A stretch of DNA of 5,654 bases from Promethearchaeota archaeon (GCA_019057775.1 JAHLWT010000265.1:1-5654), one strand, 5' to 3'; shown: positions 1-5,143, counted from the first letter of the stretch. The notes: generated by a model from the sequence alone, not told the origin. Program-made: numbers and translations.

Positions 1-1072
1 ATTCATGATAGTCTCGATCCCAAGTTGCTAAATATTGATCAATTTTATCAATAACCCCCTCTGGAGTTTTGATAACACACATAGCTTTGAGTAGATTTTT
101 TAATTTAAAACACACACGTTTTATTGAATAATCATCTCTAAAAGTTTCAGAAAATATGTATCTATAGCCTTCATCAGAAATTTTAGAACTAAGATCAACT
201 AGCTCAAACTTTTTAAAATTTTTACTGTCTTTAATTATTCTATTAATATTTAAATATAGCAATGAACAAAAAATAATATCAAATTCTTTTTTCCGATATC
301 CTTTTAACAATTTTTTTGAAACCATCGTATCAAAAATAAGTGTATAGCTTTTTTTTTTGAGAATTTTTAGTGCATTTGAGGAAATTTTTAGCTCTGCTTT
401 TTTGAGTAGAAAAACAGCAACTAATAAATTAAAATATTTATTATAAGTTTCAAATGCTAGACTATAATGAAAATTTTGGACGAGATATGCGTTATGGAAA
501 TTAAATAGTTCGGAAACATCCTTATAATTAAGAAATTTCTCACTGTTCTCGTTAAAAATCAGAAGTAATTCCGATGTAAACTCTATATATTCGTAATTTT
601 TTGCATATTCCATTATAGCGTTCCAAAAGTTATCCCTTATATGCCCTACCGGGAAATTTTTCACAGAACTAATTAAAATTACAAAAGTTTTGTTATGTAA
701 TGAATTTACAATCCATCCTCCTCGTAACCAGCTTACAAAAGTAGCCTCCCGTATATGTAGTAGATTTTGTAAATTAGTTTGGGAAATATCGCCTTTATAA
801 CGTCTAAATTTTTCATAACCTTCCTCATCTATGATAAATGAAAATTTTTTCTCAAATTCATCTTTTGAATAAAATTCTCTTAGGTGCTGTATAATTTCTA
901 TCTCGTATTTATAAGTAATGCCTATTAAGGTTCTAATTAATTTGGTTTCAATATTTTCCGAGTAATTATATTGGAATGCATTAGCATTTTGATCAGATAA
1001 ATAGTGATCTTGATGAATTTTTGGGCTATTAGAACAATATGGCCGCTTAGATTTTCGATTCTTGTTATTCAT
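1..1072 (-). CDS. Unrecognised protein, C-terminus cut by window edge
   Basis: On the minus strand an ATG at 1072 opens a frame with no stop for 357 codons; it runs off the left edge, so the true C-terminus is missing. I do not recognise the family. The N-terminus is basic and polar (MNNKNRKSKRPYCSNS) with Cys13, His20 and His23, too few ligands to call a zinc finger. Residues 41-92 look helical and charged. Residues 95-120 (GDISQTNLQNLL, then FVSWLRGGWI) have a helix-turn-helix-like rhythm, but I would not assign DNA binding on that alone. The rest is rich in Phe, Tyr, Lys, Ile and Asn, with no signal peptide and no clear membrane segment. A TATA-like element about 23 bases upstream supports this start. 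Long uninterrupted reading in so AT-rich a region argues strongly that it is a real gene; function is unknown. Confidence 0.75.
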   Translation of the reverse strand, partial: MNNKNRKSKRPYCSNSPKIHQDHYLSDQNANAFQYNYSENIETKLIRTLIGITYKYEIEIIQHLREFYSKDEFEKKFSFIIDEEGYEKFRRYKGDISQTNLQNLLHIREATFVSWLRGGWIVNSLHNKTFVILISSVKNFPVGHIRDNFWNAIMEYAKNYEYIEFTSELLLIFNENSEKFLNYKDVSELFNFHNAYLVQNFHYSLAFETYNKYFNLLVAVFLLKKAELKISSNALKILKKKSYTLIFDTMVSKKLLKGYRKKEFDIIFCSLLYLNINRIIKDSKNFKKFELVDLSSKISDEGYRYIFSETFRDDYSIKRVCFKLKNLLKAMCVIKTPEGVIDKIDQYLATWDRDYHE

Positions 1073-1088
1073 TTTTAATATCTATTTT

Positions 1089-1098
1089 ATTTATATAT
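1089..1098 (-). promoter_or_regulatory. TATA-like promoter element of the left-edge gene
   Basis: On the minus strand the sequence reads AATATATAAA, centred about 22-24 bases before the ATG at 1072. That distance places transcription start at or very near the start codon, the usual archaeal leaderless arrangement, and no Shine-Dalgarno motif is visible before the ATG. In AT-rich DNA such a box can arise by chance, so the call rests mainly on its spacing. Confidence 0.45.
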
Positions 1099-1140
1099 TA
1101 TTTTAATGGATACACTCAGTCTATTTTTGATAAAATATTT

Positions 1141-1280
1141 TTACCAAATTGAAATTCTAAAAACTATTCCATCTGGTATACCAAATTCCTCAATATCGGT
1201 AATATCCTCATTTCTAGTCATTTCAACATCAACTCTTTAATTTTCCAGAAATCTAGAAATTCGGCATTAGTTCTTTTCAT
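1141..1280 (-). pseudogene. Short decayed reading frame, family unknown
   Basis: Two overlapping minus-strand frames look like one small broken gene. The first begins with ATG at 1280 (MKRTNAEFLDFW...) and stops after 20 codons at 1218. The second, open from 1236 to a TAA at 1141, ends with protein-like sequence (ITDIEEFGIPDGIVFRISIW). Joining them needs a frameshift near 1234-1245, where an A/T run occurs. The hydrophobic, glycine/proline-containing ending resembles a genuine protein C-terminus more than random AT-rich translation, but I cannot name a family. It could instead be two chance frames or the tail of a gene whose front has been deleted. Confidence 0.3.
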
Positions 1281-1345
1281 AATAGGACATTATCTCATTT
1301 AAGCAAGAAAATTTTTATTTTTTTTTTATTATTATACCAGTTTCC

Positions 1346-1395
1346 TTATTTTAGAGAATTTCTTTATTTTAGAGAGTTCCTTATTCTAGAGAATT
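1346..1395. repeat. Three tandem copies of a 15-bp element
   Basis: The core TTATTYTAGAGARTT occurs at 1346-1360, 1364-1378 and 1381-1395, so the period is 18 and then 17 bases. Copies differ at only two positions (T/C and A/G). The array ends about 35 bases before the TATA-like element of the HEPN/MNT pair. Repeated sites just upstream of a toxin-antitoxin promoter are often operator half-sites for autoregulation; here that is inference, and simple replication slippage would also make such an array. Confidence 0.6.
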
Positions 1396-1430
1396 GAAAT
1401 AATTAAAAATTGACCTCAACATGAAATAAA

Positions 1431-1440
1431 AATATATAAT
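1431..1440 (+). promoter_or_regulatory. TATA-like promoter element of the HEPN/MNT pair
   Basis: AATATATAAT is centred about 27 bases before the ATG at 1463 but only about 15 bases before the ATG at 1451. With archaeal spacing, transcription would begin near 1461, so only the 1463 start would lie on the mRNA. This element therefore decides the start chosen for the HEPN gene. Confidence 0.5.
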
Positions 1441-1462
1441 TAAAAAAACAATGTTATTATAT

Positions 1463-1855
1463 ATGCATAAAGAAGAAATAGAGCTTTTTCTAAAACGACC
1501 AAGAAATTTTTTGGATGGAGCTAAGGAGAGATTTCAGAAAGAAGATTGGGATTTAACTTGTTTTATGGCAGAACAATCTGTTCAAATTTTATTAAAAGCC
1601 ATAATTTTAGAAATGGGTGGTGAAATTCCCAAAACACATTCAATCAGGTAATTATTTGGAATATTATTTCAATTAACTAAAGATGAAGTATTTAAATATG
1701 ATAGAAAAGCCTTTATATTTCTTGAAAGTGCTTATTTAAATTCTCGATATTTTAGCTTTGTTTATGAGAAAGAAGACGCTAAAGAAGCTTTAAAAATTGC
1801 TGAAGAGGTAAAAGATGTTGCCGAATCTGTTAGAGATAATGATAAGAACCAATAA
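1463..1855 (+). pseudogene. HEPN-domain toxin interrupted by an in-frame TAA
   Basis: Members of this family form helical bundles and act, paired with an MNT nucleotidyltransferase, as the toxin (often an RNase) of a type VII-like toxin-antitoxin module. The frame begins MHKEEIELFLKRP and contains the typical AEQSVQILLKA helix and the GGEIPKTHSIR loop. Codon 63 (1649-1651) is TAA. Reading continues in the same frame with clear HEPN sequence: LFGILFQL, then ESAYLNSRYF, then a charged C-terminal helix, ending at a TAA at 1853. The whole would be 130 residues, normal for the family. Relatives usually read HS(I/L)REL here, so one GAA-to-TAA change explains the stop. If translated as it stands, only the first two helices (62 residues) would be made. 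An RNase-type R-x4-6-H motif is not evident; the position holds SRYFSFVY. An upstream ATG at 1451 is possible but less well spaced from the TATA box. Confidence 0.8.
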
Positions 1856-1856
1856 T

Positions 1857-2171
1857 ATGATCAAAAATTACAAAAAATATTTAAAAAAGATTGAAAGTAG
1901 CATAAAAACTATTTTAAATGATTCTAAAGTTTTTTTGTTTGGGAGTATAATTGAAGGAAATCTTGTAGCTGGAAGTGATATAGATATTCTAATAATTGCA
2001 AATATCCCTAAAAAGCACTTAAAAAGGGCAGAATTAATCGCAAAAATTGAAGAAAATGCTGGATTACCTCTTAGCCATCCGTTTGAATTTCATTTATTAA
2101 CACAAGAAGAATTAAATACTTGGATTAAAATTTATAAGTTAAGGTTTGAAGATATTTCAGCTTATCTATAA
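1857..2171 (+). CDS. MNT-type minimal nucleotidyltransferase antitoxin
   Basis: This is a 104-residue minimal nucleotidyltransferase of the DNA polymerase beta-like superfamily. Residues 25-47 carry the signature FLFGSIIEG...GSDIDILII: Gly29-Ser30, then Asp41 and Asp43 as the metal-binding pair, and Glu77 in HPFEFHLL as the probable third acidic residue, so the active site looks complete. In characterised HEPN/MNT modules the MNT partner neutralises the toxin by adding AMP to it. It follows the HEPN frame with one base between the HEPN stop and this ATG, so the two were surely cotranscribed. In-frame ATGs at 1839 and 1815 would overlap the HEPN end by 17 and 41 bases; I prefer 1857 because MNT proteins usually begin a few residues before the first helix (KNYKKYLKKIE). 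Its toxin partner appears broken, so its present role is unclear. Confidence 0.85.
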   Translation: MIKNYKKYLKKIESSIKTILNDSKVFLFGSIIEGNLVAGSDIDILIIANIPKKHLKRAELIAKIEENAGLPLSHPFEFHLLTQEELNTWIKIYKLRFEDISAYL

Positions 2172-2264
2172 AGCTAGAATTATTCCCTGGATAATATGGT
2201 GACTATGAAAAAAATTTATTATATTTTTACCAAAAAAATTTTATTAAACAATCTTAAATCACTA

Positions 2265-2286
2265 TAGATTTTTTTAACTTAAGTTA
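2265..2286 (+). terminator. Possible poly-T terminator and palindrome after HEPN/MNT
   Basis: About 95 bases after the MNT stop there is a T-run (2269-2275) followed by the perfect 12-bp palindrome TAACTTAAGTTA at 2275-2286. Archaeal termination commonly uses T-tracts without a strong hairpin. The site lies between convergent transcription units (MNT on plus, the toxin remnant on minus). The evidence is weak because T-runs are frequent here. Confidence 0.25.
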
Positions 2287-2387
2287 TAAGAAATCACTAC
2301 ATCCAAAAAATTTTAATAAAAAATATATTTGAATCTAATAATTTTTTAAAATCAATAATCATCTAAAGTTATGGATTTTTTACATCT

Positions 2388-2672
2388 TTAGATTCGTAGA
2401 ATACGACTTCCATGAATAACAATAAGTACTTCTACAAGATCATCCTTACTTTCATAAATAATTCGATAATTTTAATGAAGTATTTCATGAAGCTTCTCAT
2501 TACTTTGATCTGGAACAGTACGCCCCATAAATGGAAAAGTTGACAAATTTTCTACTTTTTTAAATATTTCTTGAATAAATTTTTTGGCATTTTCTGGAGA
2601 AGCTTGTGAAATATATTCAGATATAGCATCTAAGTCTAAGAGAGCATCGTTAGACCATTTTATGTCAACTAT
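2388..2672 (-). pseudogene. RelE/ParE-like toxin, no start codon and an internal TAA
   Basis: RelE/ParE-superfamily toxins cleave ribosome-bound mRNA or poison gyrase. The minus-strand frame reads (I)VDIKWSNDALLDLDAI, a helical hairpin to about residue 43, then FPFMGRTVPD, NYRIIYE and LIVIHGSRILRI before a TAA at 2388; at about 94 residues it has the family's usual length and order. Two lesions are visible. Codon 67 (2472-2474) is TAA just before NYRIIYE, where relatives often have a basic residue, consistent with AAA to TAA. At the expected start, 2670-2672, the codon is ATA, and no ATG, GTG or TTG precedes the conserved sequence in this frame after the upstream TGA. The gene overlaps the end of the antitoxin frame, as in intact modules. 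It is almost certainly non-functional unless the reads are wrong at both places. Confidence 0.8.
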
Positions 2673-2851
2673 TTCTTCATTCTTTCCTTTGCATCTTCAT
2701 GTGTAAGAAAATTTCCATCTTTAATTTGTTGTTGAGCTTTAATAATTCTCTCATTAACATACAATCGATATGTAATTTCTTCTATAGATAAATCATCAGG
2801 AAGAGATTTAATAAAATTTAATACTTTATCTTTTGAAAATAATGGTGGTAT
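2669..2851 (-). pseudogene. RelB/ParD-like antitoxin frame without a usable start
   Basis: This minus-strand frame of about 60 residues lies directly before the RelE/ParE-like toxin and overlaps it by 4 bases. It reads PPLFSKDKVLNFIKSLPDD, LSIEEITYRLYVNERI and KDGNFLTHEDAKERMKK, then a TAG at 2669. The charged helical body ending in a LTHEDAKERM-like element is typical of short antitoxins preceding archaeal RelE-type toxins. There is no ATG, GTG or TTG near its front; the best-placed codon is ATA at 2849-2851. An in-frame ATG exists at 2903-2905 but is followed by a TAA at 2885-2887. The final TAG may also be secondary: relatives commonly end MKKWL, and TGG to TAG would give this end. It may be a decayed gene, or translated from a rare start; I favour decay. 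Confidence 0.6.
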
Positions 2852-2939
2852 ACTATATATATAGAAATTTGATGATAAATATTTTTATTCAGCTTGAAAT
2901 TGCATGTGGACAATGTATTGACAAATGAATCTATTATTT

Positions 2940-3200
2940 TTATAATGATTTAGGATTTTTTTTCACCAAATCCAAGACAATATCATCGGCAGATTCTTCT
3001 AAATCTTCATATGTTAAATCTTTTTGTGAATGACGTCCAGTTAAAAACTTTAAAGGTTTATGAGCAATAATTAAGTCAGCTGTTTCATCATCACTAATAA
3101 TCCAATATATTTTATCCCCCTTCTTAATATTTAATTTTTGCCTGATTTCTTTAGGAATTGTAGTTAATCCCTTATTACTAACAGTAGAAGTTAAATAAAT
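2940..3200 (-). pseudogene. SpoVT/AbrB-like DNA-binding protein, no canonical start
   Basis: AbrB-type swapped-hairpin proteins bind DNA as dimers and serve as transition regulators or as antitoxins. The minus-strand frame of 86 codons reads IYLTSTVSNKGLTTIPKEIR, then QKLNIKKGDKIYW, giving a complete swapped-hairpin domain at residues 4-50. An acidic, helical C-terminal part (KDLTYEDLEESADDIV) follows, of the kind AbrB antitoxins use to bind a toxin, and the frame ends with TAA at 2940. An in-frame TAA at 3201-3203 lies immediately before the first codon, ATT, and no ATG, GTG or TTG occurs until near the C-terminus. A single ATG-to-ATT change at 3198-3200 would explain this. The body shows no other damage, so either inactivation is very recent or an ATT start is used. 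No toxin gene directly follows; the next frame is the RelB-like antitoxin, 88 bases on. Confidence 0.7.
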
Positions 3201-3257
3201 TTATAAACACCTAAAAAATTAATGTTCTAAATATTACTTGATTTTAAGAAAATTAAA

Positions 3258-3272
3258 ATTTTCTAAGAAAAT
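3258..3272. promoter_or_regulatory. 15-base inverted repeat upstream of the AbrB-like frame
   Basis: ATTTTCTAAGAAAAT is a perfect 7-bp inverted repeat around one central base, between the VapC stop and the AbrB-like frame, 58 bases before the latter. It could be a binding site for the AbrB-like protein, or part of a VapC terminator hairpin. In AT-rich DNA a chance occurrence is also plausible. Confidence 0.3.
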
Positions 3273-3305
3273 GCTATTATATAATTTATTTTAAATTTTG
3301 ATTTA

Positions 3306-3734
3306 TTATTCCCATAATTCAAGAAAATCAAATTCTGAAAAGGTGCTGATTTGAGGAAAATGCTTTTTATCTTTTGTTATTAAATGAACCTTATTTGCTA
3401 TGGCAATAGACGCATTTAATAAATCAAATTGAGGTACTCGCATTCCAGTTCTGTCCAATTCTGCACAAATTTCGCCATAGACTCTACTAGAATTTGAATC
3501 TAAAGTTTTAATTTCAGAAAGATTGATAAGAAAATTATTTAATTTTTTTGCCTCAGCAATTTGTTTTTGTTTAGATCTTAAGGCATAAACTCCATACCAC
3601 AATTCACATGAAGTTATCTGAGTTATTGTTAAGTCAGTTCCTTGGGATATTAAATTTTTGATTTTTTTCTCTACTTTCGGATTATCTCCTCTTAAAAAAT
3701 CAATAGCTATATTTGTATCTACTATTTTAATCAT
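3306..3734 (-). CDS. vapC: VapC-type PIN-domain ribonuclease toxin
   Basis: VapC toxins are Mg/Mn-dependent RNases that cut tRNA or rRNA and block translation when not bound by VapB. The protein opens with IKIVDTNIAIDFLRG and carries the acidic PIN set: Asp6 in VDTN, Glu44 in SCELWYG, Asp104 in FDLLNASIAIA and Asp122 in ITKDKKHF, counted from the ATG at 3734. At 142 residues it is of normal length and no key residue is missing, so it should be active. A GTG at 3743 in the same frame would add three residues (MKR). I prefer the ATG because PIN proteins usually start right before the first strand and because it gives the tight ATGATTAA overlap (8 bases) with the vapB stop. It lies in an operon with vapB and is translationally coupled to it. 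Confidence 0.92.
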   Translation of the reverse strand: MIKIVDTNIAIDFLRGDNPKVEKKIKNLISQGTDLTITQITSCELWYGVYALRSKQKQIAEAKKLNNFLINLSEIKTLDSNSSRVYGEICAELDRTGMRVPQFDLLNASIAIANKVHLITKDKKHFPQISTFSEFDFLELWE

Positions 3735-3954
3735 TCTTTTCACTACCAGTTAAATTTTGTTCTCTCATTTTTGTTAATTTATCCATTAATCCTTCCCATA
3801 AGTCTGGATCAAATTTCTTTTGCATCATTAACCATGGATTCTTTTTCTTAGAAAGAAATCTTTCAATCACGTTTGAAAAAGACTCTCCTTCTCTTTTTTC
3901 ATTTTTTAATAATTTGAAAACTCGCTCTGATAATGAAATTGTTTTTTGGGTCAT
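3727..3954 (-). CDS. vapB: VapB-type antitoxin of the archaeal VapB family
   Basis: This 75-residue protein is the partner of the adjoining PIN toxin. Residues 1-35 (MTQKTISLSERVFKLLKNEK, then FSNVIERFLSK) match the short DNA-binding N-terminal pattern of the VapB family common in archaea (the family once called DUF217), in which KTISLS forms the strand and the following helices the dimer. Residues 38-65, with NPWLMMQKKF and DLWEGLMDKL, are amphipathic and aromatic and probably wrap into the VapC active site. It overlaps vapC by 8 bases (17 with the GTG start), the order and spacing of a complete module. The start at 3954 fits a TATA-like element about 26 bases upstream, so the mRNA is probably leaderless. 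It is very likely autoregulated through the double palindrome just upstream. Confidence 0.88.
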   Translation of the reverse strand: MTQKTISLSERVFKLLKNEKREGESFSNVIERFLSKKKNPWLMMQKKFDPDLWEGLMDKLTKMREQNLTGSEKND

Positions 3955-3966
3955 ACTTAAAATACA

Positions 3967-3996
3967 TAAATAGATCTATTTAAACAGATCTGTTTA
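3967..3996. promoter_or_regulatory. Two overlapping 16-bp palindromes, probable vapBC operator
   Basis: TAAATAGATCTATTTA (3967-3982) and TAAACAGATCTGTTTA (3981-3996) are each perfect palindromes. They share the pattern TAAAYAGATCTRTTTA, overlap by two bases, and have centres 14 bases apart. A further half-like copy, AAACAGAT, lies at 4007-4014. The junction of the two palindromes forms the probable vapBC TATA box (TTTAAATA on the minus strand, 3977-3984), about 26 bases before the vapB ATG. A protein bound here would therefore block promoter access. VapB-type antitoxins, alone or with VapC, characteristically bind paired inverted repeats at their own promoter. Confidence 0.7.
3977..3984 (-). 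promoter_or_regulatory. TATA-like promoter element of vapBC
   Basis: TTTAAATA on the minus strand is centred about 26 bases before the vapB start codon at 3954, the spacing expected for leaderless archaeal transcription. It sits inside the double palindrome, which couples promoter and operator. Confidence 0.45.
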
Positions 3997-4153
3997 TCAA
4001 ATAAAAAAACAGATTTAAAATGAAATCAGTTATCAATGATTAAAGCCCATCTGAGAAGATTCATTTTTCTTAATCACAATTATTCTGAATATTTATTCAT
4101 AAAATATAAATACAAAGATCACTTCTAGTAATCAATATCATTAAAAATGAATA

Positions 4154-4162
4154 ATTATAAAA
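4154..4162 (+). promoter_or_regulatory. TATA-like promoter element of the NifX-like gene
   Basis: ATTATAAAA is centred about 26 bases before the ATG at 4184, again the leaderless spacing, and there is no Shine-Dalgarno motif next to the ATG. The rest of the 4000-4150 spacer between the divergent vapB and NifX-like genes shows nothing else I would name apart from an imperfect inverted repeat (TGAATATTTATTCA) near 4085-4100. Confidence 0.5.
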
Positions 4163-4183
4163 AATAATCTAGATAAACGAATT

Positions 4184-4564
4184 ATGAGTAAAGTTATAGG
4201 AATCCCTTCTGATGGACCTGAATTATCTGATAATATTTCACCACATTTTGGGCACTGTAATTATTTCATTGGAATTGAAATTTCTAATGATAATGAACTT
4301 AGAAAAGTGTTTAGTTATCAGAACCAAGGTCATTCAGGTTGTATGGAACCGGTTATGAAAATGAAGGAAAATAAGGTCACTGATATGATTGTAGGAGGTA
4401 TTGGTGGACGCCCCTTTATAGGATTTCAACAAGTTCAAATTAATCTGTACCAAGGTGTAGATGGAAGTGTTGAAAAAAATGTAGAATTATTACTACAAAA
4501 CCAATTAAAACCAATGGGTAATGCAAGCTGTGGAGAGCACTCTAATCATACTCACACCGATTAA
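4184..4564 (+). CDS. NifX/dinitrogenase FeMo-cofactor-family protein with Cys/His tail
   Basis: This 126-residue protein belongs to the dinitrogenase iron-molybdenum cofactor biosynthesis family (NifX/NifY/VnfX and the C-terminal part of NifB), whose members carry metal clusters. Most archaeal single-domain copies are not in nitrogen fixation loci and their role is poorly known. Visible are the family's first strand (KVIGIPSD), SPHFGHCNYFIGIEI with His21, His24 and Cys25, GHSGCMEPV with His50 and Cys53, and the Gly-rich MIVGGIGGRPF loop at residues 68-78 before the last strand (INLYQGV). After the usual domain end, near residue 110, a short tail gives Cys116, His119, His122 and His124, a possible extra metal site. 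It is followed after 50 bases by the OsmC-family gene on the same strand. No nif genes are visible, so a nitrogenase role should not be assumed. Confidence 0.88.
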   Translation: MSKVIGIPSDGPELSDNISPHFGHCNYFIGIEISNDNELRKVFSYQNQGHSGCMEPVMKMKENKVTDMIVGGIGGRPFIGFQQVQINLYQGVDGSVEKNVELLLQNQLKPMGNASCGEHSNHTHTD

Positions 4565-4603
4565 TTGAAATTTTAATTGTATAAATTCATGTAAATTAAA
4601 AAA

Positions 4604-4607
4604 GAGG
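4604..4607 (+). promoter_or_regulatory. Shine-Dalgarno site of the OsmC-family gene
   Basis: GAGG (within AAGAGGAT) ends seven bases before the ATG at 4615. It is the clearest ribosome binding site in the window and contrasts with the leaderless look of neighbouring genes, which suggests this gene is translated from a longer message begun at the NifX-like promoter. A TATAAATT element at 4580-4587 might also give a separate start. Confidence 0.55.
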
Positions 4608-4614
4608 ATTTAAA

Positions 4615-5115
4615 ATGCCAAGTTTTAAAGAAACGTATGAAGCTATAAAAGCAGATATTAAAAAGGGGGAAAAAAATTTTAACATTGCTTGCGAAATGCT
4701 GCCTGATGGGATGCAAATTGAGTGTACTATGGGAGCAAAGCCTTTTAAACTACTAATAGATGCTCCTCCAGGATTAGATGGAACAAATGAAGGCCCTTCT
4801 CCTTTATTAGTAATTTTAGCTTCGATTGGTGCCTGTATCATTGCTGTTACAAAGTTTTGGGCTAAAATAATGGATATAAAAATTGAAAGTATGACCGTTA
4901 ATTCTCGAGGACATATCAATTTAGGAGCAATTTTTGGTATTGATGATAACTTGCTTGCGGGTTATGATAAACTTGAACCTGTTGTTAGAATTAAGGCAGA
5001 TGCTCCAGAAGCAAAAATAAATGAGTTAATGGATAAAGTATTTTCTCATTGTCCAATTATTACGAATATGGGTGGAGCATCCCCAATTAAACCAAAAGTA
5101 CAGATTAGAAAATAA
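4615..5115 (+). CDS. OsmC/Ohr-family protein
   Basis: OsmC/Ohr proteins are small cytosolic dimers; characterised members reduce organic hydroperoxides with a pair of cysteines, and some relatives act on sulfur species. This 166-residue protein has the expected order: N-terminal strands (IECTMGAKPFKLLIDAPPG), the central helix beginning EGPSPLLVILASIGAC with Glu59 and Cys74, and FSHCPIITN with Cys146 near the C-terminus. Both peroxidatic and resolving cysteine positions are therefore present. Residues 1-25 form a charged helical extension before the first strand. The length is slightly above the usual 135-150. It has a good Shine-Dalgarno site and lies 50 bases after the NifX-like gene, so the two are probably cotranscribed; the pairing suggests metal-sulfur or redox protection. 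The substrate cannot be read from the sequence. Confidence 0.9.
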   Translation: MPSFKETYEAIKADIKKGEKNFNIACEMLPDGMQIECTMGAKPFKLLIDAPPGLDGTNEGPSPLLVILASIGACIIAVTKFWAKIMDIKIESMTVNSRGHINLGAIFGIDDNLLAGYDKLEPVVRIKADAPEAKINELMDKVFSHCPIITNMGGASPIKPKVQIRK

Positions 5116-5128
5116 TTAGTAAACTAAC

Positions 5129-5143
5129 TTTTTATTTTTTTTT
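5129..5143 (+). terminator. T-tract terminator after the OsmC-family gene
   Basis: A run of five T, one A and nine T begins 14 bases after the OsmC-family stop at 5115. Archaeal RNA polymerase stops at such T-tracts without needing a hairpin. It separates the NifX-like/OsmC unit from the DUF134 gene, which has its own promoter-like element. Confidence 0.5.

Noticed and set aside
1815..1856. Upstream MNT starts at ATG 1815 or 1839
   Set aside because: They lengthen the overlap with HEPN coding sequence and add residues without family resemblance; 1839 remains possible, 1815 is unlikely.
2196..2267. 23-codon plus-strand frame after the MNT gene
   Set aside because: Composition is just AT-rich codons (Lys, Ile, Leu, Asn) with no conserved pattern and no ribosome binding site; expected by chance.
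2230..2320. Near-repeats CCAAAAAAATTTTATTAAA / CCAAAAAATTTTAATAAA and AAATCACTA twice in the convergent spacer
   Set aside because: Low-complexity A/T sequence with the blocks in opposite order; not distinguishable from chance.
1463..2672. Reassignment of TAA to a sense codon to explain the internal stops in the HEPN and RelE-like genes
   Set aside because: MNT, VapB, VapC, NifX-like and OsmC genes all end with TAA at the expected family length, so TAA is the normal stop here.
3202..3212. TTTATAAA-like TATA box just before the AbrB-like frame
   Set aside because: Transcription from it would start about eight codons inside the conserved domain, where there is no start codon, so its position does not fit this gene.
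4596..4919. 107-codon minus-strand open frame opposite the OsmC-family gene
   Set aside because: It lies wholly opposite a clear OsmC-family coding region with its own ribosome binding site; its translation has no recognisable domain and reads as an antisense shadow.
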